Shown: positions 1 to 11,479 of the stretch, one piece after another
Layout of the letters: each line of letters begins with the position of its first letter
Position numbering within the stretch: position 1 is the first letter of the stretch
Source of the DNA: Trichobilharzia szidati
Taxonomy: Eukaryota > Platyhelminthes > Trematoda > Strigeidida > Schistosomatidae
NCBI GenBank assembly: GCA_944472155.2
Contig: OX235277.1
Span: 17,184,804-17,248,803 of the forward strand
DNA length: 64,000 nucleotides
Reading direction: 5' to 3'
Made by a program: the position numbers and the translations under genes
The notes under the pieces: generated by a model
Databases searched by the model: none
What the model was told of the DNA's origin: nothing
Seen by the model: only the letters and a program-made list of their open reading frames with translations

Positions 1-2
1 GT

Positions 3-353
3 CTTCGCTCCATACTGAAGATTAGATGGCCGGAAAGAATCACCAACAAAAAACTATGGGAACAAGCGAAACAGGAACCAATCGCCCAAAAAATATGCAG
101 GAGGAAGTGGAGATGGATTGGACACTCGCTGAGGAGGCCGTTGAGTGACATCGCGCGTCAGGCCCTCGAGTGGATCCCGAAAGGGAAGCGGCGAGTGGGA
201 CGTTCAAGGGTTACATGGAGGAGATCGTGTGAGGAGGAGATGAAACAGTATGGAATAACATGGACGCAAGTGAAAAGTACAGCAGAAGACAGAAGCAAGT
301 GGAGGCGTGCAGTTGAAGCCCTATGTTCCACTAGGAACCCTAGGGAACAATAA
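3..353 (+). pseudogene. RTE-clade LINE, C-terminal end of the polyprotein (cut by window edge)
   Basis: One frame is open from base 3 to the TAA at 351-353, so the copy continues beyond the left edge. The visible peptide has the order typical of the tail of RTE-type endonuclease/reverse transcriptase polyproteins: KIRWPERITNKKLWEQ, then RKWRWIGHSLRRP, a basic GKRRVGRSRVTWRR stretch and a final WRRAVEALCSTR. No catalytic motif lies in this part. The stop is followed only by a short AATAATAATAATA tract, the usual very short 3' end of RTE elements, and then unrelated sequence from about 366. The 3'-most 40 bases (GAAGCCCTATGTTCCACT at 317-334) recur at the tail of the SINEs at 1091, 37540 and 52145, which suggests that this LINE family mobilises them. 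No disruption is visible, but the copy cannot be judged as a whole. Confidence 0.85.
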
Positions 354-1075
354 TATAATAATAGGTAGTAGTCATTCGACTTTCATAAGTCAACCACAAA
401 TACAAAATCAAGCAACGTTTTGCATTGAAGTATGGAATGCTATTATTTTCAACCATTGTGACTTCAGTTAGTTTGCAGCTGATGAGAACCTGCGAAGCAG
501 AATGATATCAGTTTATATTGCAAATGTGGTCTTTCTTTCCCTATCGAAGTTGTACTTGTTTTAGGAACTATTGGATTATCAACAACTTGCTCTGAAACTA
601 GCGTGGCATTTAAAGCAATTCATAGTTTCAAGTTTGTGTTGAAACATGCTCTGTAATGGATGCAGGTTAGACGTATATACATTTCAGTAATTTACTTCTA
701 GCGTTTAAAGGTACACTTTAAAATTGTAATCCACAGATACTTGATATGAATCTTTTTTCAGATAATACCTGTCGATTTCAAAGAGAATATTTATATGAAC
801 AGCAAACATGTAGGAGAAATTATGAGAGCATGACATGGGGAATTCAACAGATTGCAAGTTTCATGAAGGAGAAGAGATTTCCAATAAAAGGAATGAGGTT
901 CAATAAAAAAAATCATTTGAAAGATATTGACTTTCATTATTTTTATTTGGATGATATAATGATCACTTGTTACATGTTGCTTGACTGATGTACTTCTTAG
1001 ATCTTATACGTATTGTACAATTATTCAAATTGATGACAGCTACTTTAAATCCGAACGAATGAATTAAAATGTACT
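354..1075. other. No supported gene
   Basis: AT-rich sequence between the LINE end and the first SINE. The only sizeable open frame (746-988, plus) has no recognisable domain, no splice context and an AT-driven composition; I do not call it a gene. Confidence 0.5.
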
Positions 1076-1090
1076 ACTTATATTTCAGGT

Positions 1091-1324
1091 GTGCGTCGGT
1101 GGTACAGCGGTTAGGACGCTCGCCGACCATGCACATGGTCCGGGGTTCGATCCCCGGCCGACGCACTCCTTTACCTCGTTGAGCCAGAAATAATGCTGGT
1201 GAAGAGGAAAGGTTGGGCATGAGGCTAGCAACCCCATCCTGTAAAATAAACACTGCTACAGAAACTTCAAGCCATTAGCTTGAAGCCCTATGTTCCACTG
1301 GGGAACGTGAAGGAAAAAAAAACA
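1091..1324 (+). mobile_element. tRNA-derived SINE, complete copy with 15-bp target duplication
   Basis: The head (1091-1166) folds like a tRNA: GTGCGTC pairs with GACGCAC as a 7-bp acceptor stem, A box TGGTACAGCGG, B box GGTTCGATCCC. The body (TTGGGCATGAGGCTAGCAAC onwards) matches the 5' region of the RTE remnant at 46975, and the tail (CTTGAAGCCCTATGTTCCACT) matches the 3' end of the LINE at 3-353; it ends in A-rich sequence. ACTTATATTTCAGGT is found directly on both sides (1076-1090 and 1325-1339), a target-site duplication that fixes both ends. Transcription would be by RNA polymerase III from the internal boxes. Sister copies: 37540-37774 (minus) and 52145-52386 (plus). Confidence 0.93.
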
Positions 1325-1339
1325 ACTTATATTTCAGGT

Positions 1340-2378
1340 AACTTCACGGTGACCGAAAATGGCTGAGACGTGAAACCCGTGTTCTAGATATTTGCATATA
1401 ATTTAAATAATTTCCACTTCCTCCATATATATGCATCAGTTTGCAGTGTACAGTGAACCTTCGAACTTTTGTTTGAACGGACTCACCTGACCTTTAGCAT
1501 TACTTCGTCTTTCGATTCGTGAAACTCTTGTACGTTCTTGGTTCGCTCTCTCGTTGTGCTTTCATCCAGCGCACTCTCCGAGCCTACCAGAGTCGACTTC
1601 AGATAAGTGTGTAACCTCTTATTTCTTATAAAATTCCATATCTCTTTTGTGTAAATACCATTCTGTTCCAGTCACACTTGCCATCTCAAGTCTTTTAACC
1701 TTGATTCCGTTGGTTAGTACTTGCACGTTAGGCAGAGTACGATTAAGGTCGTAAGCGGTGAAGAAGTTTTGTAAGAGTGGTTATTTTAGGTCTAAGTTAA
1801 GCCAAGCCTAACTCTTACAAGTCCATCGTAGCACTGCTTATCTGATTAAGGGACAAATAGCACTGCCTTTTTATTGAGCTGTCGAGCACAGTTAGTTGTC
1901 TGTCAGTTGGATATCTTCTGGTGTGTCAATAAAACAATCGCTGTCTTATCCACCAACTCATGTTATTTTATGCACAGTTCATATTTCCATCAGTAATATT
2001 TATCCCGAATGAATACGAGAAAAAGAAGTTTTAAAATGTCGATTATAACTCCTGTGTCTCTCTGATGGGTATTTTCCACAGGCAAAGTATTTGACGGTTT
2101 GCTAATTTCTTGTTCGTACTGCTGACACCTGCTTCTCTAATTATTTGATCGATTGTCTCATTTTTTAATTTTCTTGAAATTGCATAACCACTAGTGATAC
2201 CCTGTTATGAATAACCACTTCGTGATTTTCGCTTACTATTTCCTGTACTCAGGTAGAGGTATTTTCACTAACTATATTCGCAGAGAATATATCAGCAATT
2301 CTAAAAATAAAGCTGTGATCGTGCTAAAATCACGAATTGGTTGCAGTAGGAATTCATCAGATATTTATTAAGGTACCA
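1340..2378. other. No supported gene
   Basis: Unique-looking AT-rich sequence. A 6-base candidate micro-exon at 2237-2242 (minus, AG/GT context) stands alone and is treated as weak. Confidence 0.45.
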
Positions 2379-2445
2379 GTGGGTGGATGGTATGGGAGCT
2401 TGGCTTGTAGCCGGAAGATCCTGGGCTCGAACCTCTGTAAGTTAA
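2379..2445 (+). repeat. tRNA-like promoter of a degenerate SINE
   Basis: Contains an A-box-like TGGTATGGGAGC and a B-box-like GGCTCGAACCT at tRNA spacing. The order resembles the tRNA-like block at 7853-7927 on the other strand (TGGTATACGAG ... GGTTCGAACC). No clear acceptor stem, tail or target duplication is visible, so the limits are approximate. Confidence 0.42.
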
Positions 2446-3564
2446 GACAGGTAACTGGTACTCCTTGGACTTTTATGATTATCTAACCAGCATCAGTCCT
2501 TGATCGAATTCGTACACACACAACTTGAAACCTCTTATGCTTGTCTGTCAAACGCTGAAATCAGCGACTCAGCAAAGTTCCTTCAAGAAGTCTCTGTGAC
2601 AGCTTCACACGAAATGTTGTAGGTGGTTCTCGCGCGACCTCTCATATGCTCCTTGAGGCAAAAACGTTAATCGTCTTTGTATAAATAACCATCACTTCAG
2701 GGACAGCTTCAAAGACTTTCAGAGTGATCCACAATATCCACTCTTCAGATAACTGTAATCATAATATCTTCGTCTCTGAAACAAAGAGTTTATAGCACTT
2801 GAAGAGTAGAAGACCCGTATTATAAGAAAGTACAGGTTTAATCTGGGAAATTCGCAAATATAAGTGTTCCGACGTTCTCCTTACGATTACTTTTCAGTCA
2901 TCATATGCAAGTCTCTATAATTTTCAACTATTTGATTATAGATCTTTTTTGAATTCAGTGAATAGCAAGTTGGCGTCCTTCAATACAAACTTAGATACAC
3001 GTGAGTGAATCATTTATTTAATCAAAGATTTCATCTCTACCTCCATCATTGAGTACGCTATCACACCAACGGTTTTCTCTCAACAAGCAGATGCACTTGT
3101 TCATCGCTTTGAACCGATTCATGAGCGAACTTTCTCAATATCAAGGAAGCTTGTTGTCCAACATTTCTCTTACTCTGAAAACAATGGAATCTCATCAGCA
3201 AAACAGAAATAAGTGTTTAGCATTTTGTGAGCAGTCTTACCTCGAATAGCCATACTTTATTGCCTTGAAACAAGGAAATGTCTGCTGCAAAATAATTCGA
3301 AAAATTTCCGCCGTATGGCAATTTGAGACGAGTGAGAAATGCTACACCTTGCCTTGTTTTCACGCAGAACACAAGAATGGACTGGTTTGTTTGTTTGACT
3401 ATTCTATTGCTTTTCCCTGAAATAACAACGAGTTCAACGGTCTGCAGACTAATGGTCGAAATTCCAACATTGTAACACATATTTACGTGACATTAGACAT
3501 ATTCACTAGATGGGATTGAGAAATAATATGAACGCTGTTGTTTGTAAATTTTTACCTTAATTGA
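2446..3564. other. No supported gene
   Basis: Small open frames on both strands (3049-3249 plus, 3217-3480 minus) overlap one another and show no domain. A good donor reading GAG/GTAAGAC on the minus strand near 3230 has no acceptor that gives a multiple-of-three exon. Confidence 0.45.
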
Positions 3565-3880
3565 TGTAAGTAAACATTTTTTGAGCATTGTGGAATAGAT
3601 CAAATTAAGTAAAATTATATTTTAGTAGTTTGCACACAATGGTAAGTTTTTTATTGGTAATATTTCGAGCAAAATATTAATGCCCGTGTTCACACCACTG
3701 TTGGAATTGTTTTGTTCACACATTTATGGTTTGTACTCAAATATATACAGTTCGTTGTTTGTTCATTCATGTTTTGTATTCAGAATAATATTACAGATGG
3801 TTGACAGTTGTACTGAGTCACACTTGTGACATGTATCCGGTGTGGCCTTAATGAATACAGATTCTGTTATAATTCCTTAA
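3565..3880 (-). mobile_element. 3' fragment of a PLE3-family Penelope-like element
   Basis: The sequence matches 28765-29105, the 3' end of PLE3, in the same orientation, starting at TTTTTGAGCATTGTGG and stopping abruptly near 3880. On the minus strand the first 100 bases read ITESVFIKATPDTCH and NIILNTK, the C-terminal tail of the PLE3 protein (ITESIFIKVTPDTYN there), followed by the 3' untranslated part. It is therefore a strongly 5'-truncated insertion with only the last 30 or so codons. No clear target duplication was found. Confidence 0.8.
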
Positions 3881-4837
3881 TCACGACTTACGGACTTTCG
3901 AGAAATACGTGAGAAAATCTCCTCAATGGACTATCAATCTTTCGAAGAAGAAAGGAAGATTTTTCCACATTTTGTCTTTTGTCAGTAATGGTGTTAGTGG
4001 TTAGTATTCACTTAAAGCACATAATTCGGTTACTGTTTTGTTCAAAATTTCTAGTTTTATATTTCTTCGGAAGAGATTCAATATTCTCATAGTGATTTCA
4101 TCACTGAGTAACACCAGGTAGAGATCATTCGTGTCGTAGAACTACTTGGCGTCTGCTTCTTGCTGGCTCACTTCTGTTCAACAGTGCGATCCTTTATTCG
4201 TATTAGGGATCGGCCATAGGACGTGGGCGACACGAGGTCAATCTAGTAGACTATTCAGCGACTTCCAGGTGAATCCGATGTCCCGTTAGTCTTAACTCGG
4301 TTGATCTGTGATATCAAACTAATCTCACATTTACCTAAGAGTAGTTTTCACTTCACCTCGACAGAATGAACTTCACTGACTTTCAATGATCCTTAAATGA
4401 TGTTGGCTTTTGATTAAATCCACTTTGCAATGAATCCAAATGCTGCTGAAAACAAAGAATGAAGGAATTCACACGTAATCGTGTGAGTCATCACGCATTT
4501 CAACAACTCCAGCAGTGAAATACCAAAGTATCTTCGAATAATTTGTGTTTATCTAGTCCACATTATCCTGTGTAGAAATATATCGCAGTACAATTCAATC
4601 TCTTGTGAACAGTACACGCTCGTTTTCGTCATCAGAATATCCTCAATAACACCATGTGACGAGTACGTCCGATCAACACAATTAAAATAGTAGCTATTTA
4701 TCTGTAGTTGTATAGACAGACAAAATAATTAAAAGGTCAATAAACACATTTGAATAAGTGCCTATTAGGAGATTAGGTAAACTTTCGACAGCTTGATAAG
4801 GAAGATCAGAAATTCTGCAACTGATTTCAAATAATCG
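3881..4837. other. No supported gene
   Basis: AT-rich sequence with no convincing open frame, RNA gene or repeat that I can tie to another part of the window. Confidence 0.45.
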
Positions 4838-6010
4838 GTGAAGTCATTCCTGAGTGGGTCAACGTGATTTTCATTATTGAGGGAAACCGATTATCCTAGA
4901 AGAATGCACAGATTCTTGTAAACAATTTCATGAATCACAATGTAGGCAGGAAAAACAAGCTTGCAAATCATTCATGCACTACTTTTTCTATTGTGAGTAG
5001 TTAAATGTATAGCCATAAATATATCCATTATTAGCGCTGTCATCCTACACGTGATTGGAGATTGTGTAATTGTGATATATCTCGTAGATTTGCATGCTAT
5101 ACACCACTCAATAGATTGAAAAGGAATCTCTTTGCATGATTTCACCAACAGTGACCCATTTACATGAAGTGACAAACATCTATACTCTGAGTTCCCGCGC
5201 CACCGAACTCGTAGACACCTTAAGGAAAATGCTTGTACGTACATTGGTAGATGAAACTAGTACACAGATATGAAATTACCACTCTGATGAAATGATTCTG
5301 CTTTGATGACATGGTCTCAAGCATTTCATCATTGCAGTGAGATCTATGTTGTCATCAAGTACATCAGGTATTCAGTAGACAACGCATGGGTAGAGTTTTG
5401 TATCGGTTTTCGTTGAACAGTTCCAATGAGCACGAAACTTATATACGTGATCACCTGAACAATAAATGCAAAAATAATTTCACTTTAGTTCATTCGCATA
5501 AACGGAGATTGACTGTGTAGTCTTCACCTATTCGTCACGTAACAGTTGGCGTGCATATCAACTTGAGGAAGAGAATATAGATTAGCCTGTTTGATTTTAC
5601 AGTAAATAAATTAAGCCTCTATCTTTCCAAAGTGAACTGCTAGACAGTAAAGCTATTTCACTTTTTCATGTAAAAGTAGAATTTGACTCATATAAAAGAC
5701 GTTTGTTTTCTGTTCATCAATTTCTAACCACATTGATTAACTCATTTCGAAATAGAAAGCGTTCATTGAAACTGACGGAATTATGTTAGTCTAAATGACT
5801 TTTGAGTTCAGCCTGCTTTCTAATGATAGCACTCAACGAAACAACGCATTTATCTGTTCTGAAATGCCGACATCGTCAGGCATCAATTCTCACCATTTGT
5901 TTATTTATCCTTCAAATTTCTTATTTTTACCTAAAAACGTGTTGTGTAAATATCTCTGGAAGGATTACTAGAAGGTCATCCCATTCTACTATTGCACTAT
6001 ATGCAACAAC
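4838..6010. repeat. Long repeat R3, copy 1 (copy 2 near the right edge)
   Basis: Matches 61720-63770 in the same orientation. The first 200 bases are nearly identical (TCATTCCTGAGTGGGTCAAC at 4843 and 61731), later parts are diverged and copy 2 is longer. The last part (from about 5730, around CATTGATTAACTCATTT) is a 250-bp module present once here and twice at 63530-64000. No coding function is visible; the open frames at 5802-6068 and 6065-6376 are not conserved in the other copy. Confidence 0.75.
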
Positions 6011-7852
6011 TGTAAATGCTGTGTATATCACCCATTTAGGTTTTCTAGCACGTCTAAATGCAACATGAATCCACTGGCTGGATTCTGGAGATTAGAACTC
6101 AAAATTGAGAAGAGTAGAAGGACATTCAGTATTTCTGCCAATCAGCCTACATTGAAATGTAAAACTTCACATAATAAAAGACTTGAAGTGGCAGAAAGTG
6201 TGTGTTGGTTTAGTCATCATGCATTTCGCTACTGCAACTTTGATGGATTCGTTGGTTTGATGGATGCATTACGTTTGCTTCTGTGTATAAACACGCCTGA
6301 TGATGGACATTACCGTGATTATCGTCTTCATACTGGAAGTATGTGTACGGAACTTCACAGCATTCTATCTAGTTGACATCTTTTGAGGAGAGCGTCTCTA
6401 ATAATATATCTAGAGGTAGATCATTTGCTTTTTGTTCACTGAAATTTAAGATCGACTTTCGTTGAAATCAAATTATATTTATGGACGATAACTCCATATA
6501 GGATGAACAGTTTTCCAGAATTTTACTATTTCGAGACTGATTATCACCATATCGAAAATAGTACTGAATACTCAGCAGATAAAAGTAGTTAAGCCGTATG
6601 ATGAGGATTCCGTATTGAATGAATTACGTTAAGCCCTCAGTTTAACGTGTGAAGAAGAATCTCAAAAGCCGAATTTCTTCTACATGCGTCATATTTTCAG
6701 AAGGGCAATGACCATGGCATCAGAAGTAATTTTCATAAGAAAAATGCTTGGACCGGTCAACGTACAGCTTTGCCCCGATGTAAAAGAAATTTCTTCAAGA
6801 TCGTAATATGTATGGTCGAAGCTTTGATTGAGAATGTCCGATAGAAGACAAACGTGTTGTTCTATACGACAAAATGAGTGATATCAACTAACCAAAAGTG
6901 TGCGTCGCTGAAACGTTAGCTAAGAAATTAGAGCGGATTTATTCTTGCTTATCTTTTAGTAAAAAGCATCTTTCACATATTACTTTATTCCAAAATGTAT
7001 TATTCAAGTGAAATAGTAACCGAAAATTTGAATAAATCGCTCCAAAACTATTTTAAGCTGAGAAGCTGCAGGCTATAATTTCTAAATGCCCGGCTATGAT
7101 TGTGGAACTGAAAGATGAACTATGTGTTTTAGACACCTTTTATGATATCTTTCGGTTAAATGACTCACAATGAGCCAGTCATATTGACTATTGCTTTACG
7201 AACCTAAGTTACATACTTGGAAGCATCTACCACCGTAGTTAGATGTGTTGTGAAAATCGTCAAGGATTCTATATTGGACTAACTCGTGGAAATAGGCCAC
7301 AAAGTTAACATTGAATGGTCATCGTCTCTCAGCTTCTAAACAGCAAAGGCCAGTGCGATTCCCAAGGCACACAGTTCCAGCCATCAGTGCTACTCTTGGA
7401 TGCTTTAAAGTCCAAAAATTTATAATTATGTAGCTACTTCCGTTTACATATCTTGTTTTTCACTTTGATATTATATTCTTGCATATCAAATCTTAATAAT
7501 GTCCTAGAATTTGCACTTGTAGATATTATTGATTTTGTGGAATTTAGTGCCGTTAATGACAATATATCTTTGATCATTATGGCTGTATAAGTTTAGAACC
7601 TGATGCAAAATTCATTCAAAAGAGTATTGTGTGTTCATTATTGATTATATTTTAGATTCCGTCACTGTAGGAATAGGTTGTGTAGCTTGAATATTTCACT
7701 TTTAGAGTTCGGTAAAAGATGTATTGAATCTTCGAAATAAACCTGAAGGCACAGGTAACAATGATCAGTTTTGAGACTTTTCGATGTTAGTTTCAGCTTT
7801 TCTGGAGAAGAACTAATAGAAAACCTAGGAGTGGTGGGACTCTTCAGCATTA
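6011..7852. other. No supported gene
   Basis: About 1.8 kb of AT-rich sequence. No frame, RNA structure or repeat stands out on either strand. Confidence 0.45.
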
Positions 7853-7927
7853 CGCGACCACTGGGGTTCGAACCAAGGACATTCTGGTTACACGGCGAGC
7901 TCGTATACCATTGAGACACTGACACCC
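7853..7927 (-). repeat. tRNA-like head of a SINE
   Basis: Read on the minus strand it has TGGTATACGAG as A box and GGTTCGAACCCC as B box at normal tRNA spacing. CGCGACCACT is repeated at 7855 and 7974, so two related modules may lie side by side. Not a functional tRNA: the acceptor arms do not pair well. Confidence 0.5.
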
Positions 7928-7999
7928 GATTCAATGGCCCATGATTTCCAACATCTGCCCATTCCTGGCATAGCGCGACCACTAGCCAATATCTTCAGT

Positions 8000-8260
8000 G
8001 ATTATTTGTTCTCACAACCGACCTGCTGCCCCCTTATGGTCGCGACTTCTCACTAGAACCCCCAGGTAACTACCTGGATAGGACAAGTTTCCAGTGAGCA
8101 TGTCACTGAGAATGAAGTGTTGGTTTGTAGAGATTTGATTAGTTGCAGGAAGTCATCATCGAGCCCCGGTGGTTGCGTACTGTCGAAGAGTCACAAACTA
8201 AGACGAAACACCCGTCCAGTACTCCCAGGTTTTCCAATGGTTCTCTAACCAATGTCTGCT
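8000..8260 (+). repeat. Degenerate SMalpha-type hammerhead repeat
   Basis: The block running from the CCCCTTATGGTCGCGACTTC region through ACGAAACACCCGTCCAGTAC and the CCAGGTTTTCCA that follows resembles, from memory, the schistosome SMalpha SINE-like family, which carries a hammerhead ribozyme. Limits are approximate; no target duplication seen. Confidence 0.5.
8177..8222 (+). ncRNA. Hammerhead-like ribozyme motif, core mutated
   Basis: Helix I is a perfect GTACTG/CAGTAC pair (8177-8182 with 8217-8222). Stem II can form GTC/GAC, followed by GAAA, and a GTC triplet sits immediately before the 3' strand of helix I, exactly where hammerheads cleave. The catalytic CUGANGA, however, reads TCGAAGA here, with both of its first two bases changed. 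I therefore expect it to be inactive. Confidence 0.5.
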
Positions 8261-8492
8261 TGCGATGAAATCCTGTAATGAATTCATAATTTGAAATTTT
8301 GAAATGACACTCGCTACCGTGGGAAAATTTCGCTAACATGTTGATTACAGAAAGCTTTTTTTGCACCGACTAAACACATGGTTTGATCGATGCAATTTTA
8401 CGTGCGTAGTTGACGCAAATAAATGCACTTGTGTGTTCATATGTCGTATTACCGTTTGCTCTCACTGTACTTTTGCCACTTAAATAAGTTAT

Positions 8493-8965
8493 TTGTAAAA
8501 ATTATATTTGAAATATTTCTCAGCGAAATTGAAATGATTCATTCCAACGTTTCGTTCGGCAATCTGGTCTGAACTTCTTCAGGGAAATTAATCGAAATTA
8601 ACATAACAGAGGTTTATATGTAAAAGGGACATCTCTTGTTTTTTGAAACTTTGTCAAATCATAAGTCATGAAACAGGCATCGACATGTATTATAAACAAA
8701 ATTGTATGAACTGTGATCAATATTTGACCTCAGACATTCAAAATTAGTCTACTCTTGTTAAAATATGTATGTGTGTGTATTCAGTATACAGCGGTGTGTG
8801 TATGTGTGTATGGGTGAACAGTCATAAACCAGTTGTTAGAAAATCGGGAATTTGATCAAGTATGACTAATTGTTGACACATATCCAATTTTTATTTATTA
8901 GTCAGAATTTGCCATGCATCAGCTAACATCACAACTTCACGTCTGTTCAAACTGTTGGGATTCAC
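8493..8965. repeat. PLE1 left inverted arm
   Basis: Inverted match to 9813-10280. The inner 285 bases (8680-8965) differ from the partner at a single position by eye, whereas the outer 180 bases differ at roughly a quarter of positions. Confidence 0.93.
8542..8586 (-). ncRNA. Hammerhead-like motif in PLE1 left arm
   Basis: Minus strand: TTCC, then CTGAAGA (fits CUGANGA), one extra A, stem GTTC/GAAC around a loop, GAAAC, GTT and GGAA. TTCC/GGAA would be helix I and GTT the cleavage triplet, with a minimal helix III, as described for hammerheads of Penelope-like elements. The extra A before stem II is also present in PLE2. Confidence 0.5.
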
Positions 8966-8994
8966 CCATATATGCAGGGCTTTGCAGTCAGTCT

Positions 8995-9606
8995 TTATTT
9001 GTATGAACAAAAACCCTTCTGTAGAACCTCAGTCCTATCAAGGTCGAGTTTATGTCCCGTTTCTATCGAATGCAGTGCAATCGCTGAGTTGTTTTCTAGC
9101 TTCTTCAAGTCTGCAGAGGTCTTTGGAACCACCTTTAGACATTCTTTATGCTCTTTCACTCTTATATTCACCTGTCTGGAAGTTTCTTCTACATATACGG
9201 CGTTACAATCCCCACAGTTGATCTGGTATACGCAATTCTGCTGGTTTTCCTTTTTTATTTTATCCTTAACCTTCACCAGTGATGAGCGGGAGGTGTTTGA
9301 TGCATGAAAATACACTCTTATGTTATGATCGTTAAGGATTCGCTTTATTTCATCAGATGTTTCTTTGCGGTAAGGAATCACCGCTGTACTAACCCACTTC
9401 TTAGCAGCAGGTTTCGATTCATCCTTATCTTCACATTTGAAATATCTCTTTATGAAGGCTTTTGGATGATTATTTGATTCAAGGGTGGACTGAACCAATT
9501 TTATTTCTTTGCTAATATGTTCCTTCTCAGTAACTAGACGTTTGGTTCTATTAATCAGATTGTTGTCCACAGTTATTTTGGTGGTAAATGGGTGAGCTGA
9601 ATAGTA
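8995..9606 (-). pseudogene. PLE1 GIY-YIG endonuclease domain and linker
   Basis: The frame ending at 8995 is open back to about 9606 and reads HPFTTKITVDNN, a basic linker, then VYQINCGDCNAVYVEETSR followed by VNIRVKEHKE. This is the GIY-YIG signature of PLE proteins (VYxIxC, YVGxT with the glycine replaced by E here, R and EH downstream), which nicks target DNA for reverse transcription. The tail contains HSIETGHKLDLD and ends QKGFCSYK. It should be continuous with the frame at 9551-9790 but a one-base shift near 9600 separates them. Confidence 0.82.
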
Positions 9607-9790
9607 GGTATCTATCCGAATTTGTCGGCTTTCGGAATATGTTTATTTTAAATTTTCTATCTAGTTTTCTATTTACTGAACAGTCCAGGAACGCCAACTG
9701 ATTCTCATCGTATTCAACCTCTTTGGAAAACTTGATAGTTTCTGACATCCTTATTTGAAATCTTGTGGAAAGTAAGCATCTTCGCACAAA
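9551..9790 (-). pseudogene. PLE1 reverse transcriptase, C-terminal thumb fragment
   Basis: Reads NQLAFLDCSVNR then INIFRKPTNSDRYL, the region after the YVDD loop in PLE reverse transcriptases (FLD and KPT are typical). All upstream motifs, including the catalytic aspartates, are missing because the copy is truncated at the junction with the right arm near 9800. The peptide before about residue 25 of this frame is probably junction sequence. Confidence 0.75.
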
Positions 9791-9812
9791 AATAGCATTA
9801 ACGTACATTAAC

Positions 9813-10280
9813 GTGAATCCCAACAGTTTGAACAGACGTGAAGTTGTGATGTTAGCTGATGCATGGCAAATTCTGACTAATAAATAAAAATTGGATATGT
9901 GTCAACAATTAGTCATACTTGATCAAATTCCCGATTTTCTAACAACTGGTTTATGACTGTTCACCCATACACACATACACACACCGCTGTATACTGAATA
10001 CACACACATACATATTTTAACAAGAGTAGACTAATTTTGAATGTCTGAGGTCAAATATTGATCACAGTTCATACAATTTTGTTTATAATACATGTTGATG
10101 CCTGTTTCATGACACATGATTGAACAAAGTTTCAAAATACAACAGTTGTTCCTTTACTTTATAAACTTCTGTTTCATTAATTTCGTTTTATTTCCCTGAA
10201 TAAGTTTGGACCAGCTGCCAAATGAAACGTTGGAATGAATCATTTCAAATTAACTGAGATTTTACAAATGTAATTTTTAC
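9813..10280. repeat. PLE1 right inverted arm
   Basis: Inverted partner of 8493-8965; see that entry for the two-level identity. Confidence 0.93.
10192..10235 (+). ncRNA. Hammerhead-like motif in PLE1 right arm (core mutated)
   Basis: Same layout as 8542-8586 but on the plus strand: TTCC, CTGAATA, A, stem GTTTGG/CCAAAT, GAAAC, GTT, GGAA. Stem II pairs over 6 bp although its bases differ from the left arm, i.e. pairing is kept by changes on both sides. G8 of the core is T here, which should abolish cleavage. Confidence 0.45.
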
Positions 10281-11479
10281 AAGTGACCTAAACATAATTA
10301 GACATTGTGGAATTCACTGATTAAGTTTCTATCTAGTGAACTACATCACAGTCTATGGTGAGTATTCTGACGGTTGTAAAATATTGTGTTCATGTGTGAT
10401 TAGTTTGGCCTATTTTCAAATTAAGCATTCTTGTAGTGTCTGTACTTATGTTCAGCGCGCTTAACTACTGCTTAACATGTTATAGAATTTTTTGAATGCA
10501 AAGTATCTACCAAACATCTGCAACATATTCGAATGCAAGCTTATTGTATAATATGACGTGATATGTGAATTTAGACGAAATACTTTTAGTCATGTGTCAG
10601 AAACTGTCGCCAATTGGGCTACGAATAAACAGCCCATGTCATCTACGTATTGAATACTGCAAACGGCAGAAGACATAGCGATTCGCCTAAAACAGATACT
10701 TTTGCTAACCTTAAATTCTCTGGAGTTTATGAATTCATAGATTCTGCATTATCTCACGTTATTTAGACTAGACTCTATGTTTGTATGTACAAATTCCTCA
10801 GGATCCATCATTTATTACTTCAATTGTTCAAATGAGCATTTTTCGAGTTCGCCTTCCAGTATTCCTTCCATTAGTAACTCACTAACAGACCTACACATAA
10901 ATTCTGTCTCATTCTTTAAATTTATCCTTGGATATTTTAAGGATATAATAATTCATTCGTATGACTTTATAAATTGTCCTAAGAAAACTCCAGGTGATCA
11001 GTAATCATGAGCGTCGATCACCATTTTCTGCAGCTCATTCTTGGCTCATTCGTAGGTACATAACCCCACCTTAGTTCAGCTTCAGTTATTGGATAAGAAA
11101 AATTGCCACAAATTCTTCGTATGAGTTCATATGAAAGACTTAAAAATCACGAATAATATATTTGTTACAGAACAAGCGATTCTTAATAAATTGGATAATT
11201 AGTGAGAATTATCACAGCACATGATATATTTAAATTCACAGATAAAGTTTACGATTCCAGGTAACAGATTTGGCGTGAAACCTGATTATGGCATCAGCTA
11301 AAATCAAAAGAAATACACATATGAGTTAGTTGCAGTGGTATTATGAATTCTGAAGGAGTCGATTCTAAATGTGTTGATTTCAATTCACATTGTGAACTCA
11401 AGTTTAATTGCGTAATTTTTACTCTCAAATAAACGACTCACTTGTATTGCAACTCACTTATCTCCCCTGTGTTTTATTC
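10281..11479. other. No supported gene
   Basis: AT-rich, no convincing frame. A 9-base minus-strand candidate exon at 11458-11466 (GGGAGATAA before GTGAGT) is listed as weak only. Confidence 0.4.

Larger units (their letters stand above)
8493..10280 (-). mobile_element. PLE1: Penelope-like element flanked by 470-bp inverted arms
   Basis: A minus-strand coding core (about 8990-9800: the end of the reverse transcriptase plus a GIY-YIG domain) lies between arms 8493-8965 and 9813-10280 that are inverted copies of each other. The left arm is the element's own 3' part, so the right arm is a second, 5'-truncated copy in opposite orientation, an arrangement known for Penelope elements. Both arms carry hammerhead-like motifs and a TG/CA microsatellite. 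The element is defective: most of the reverse transcriptase is missing and the remaining frame is shifted once. Confidence 0.88.

Noticed and set aside
1091..1166. Functional tRNA gene
   Set aside because: Although the acceptor stem and both boxes are good, the same unit recurs with SINE body, tail and target duplications; the anticodon loop is irregular.
3885..3910. Three-base segment TCC between AAG and GTAAGTCG (minus)
   Set aside because: A 3-nt exon cannot be argued from sequence alone.
8955..9307. Plus-strand frames over PLE1 and similar shadows over PLE2-PLE4 (26770-27246, 28903-29223, 29721-30209, 36864-37079, 37831-38082)
   Set aside because: They are antisense to clearly recognisable PLE protein frames.
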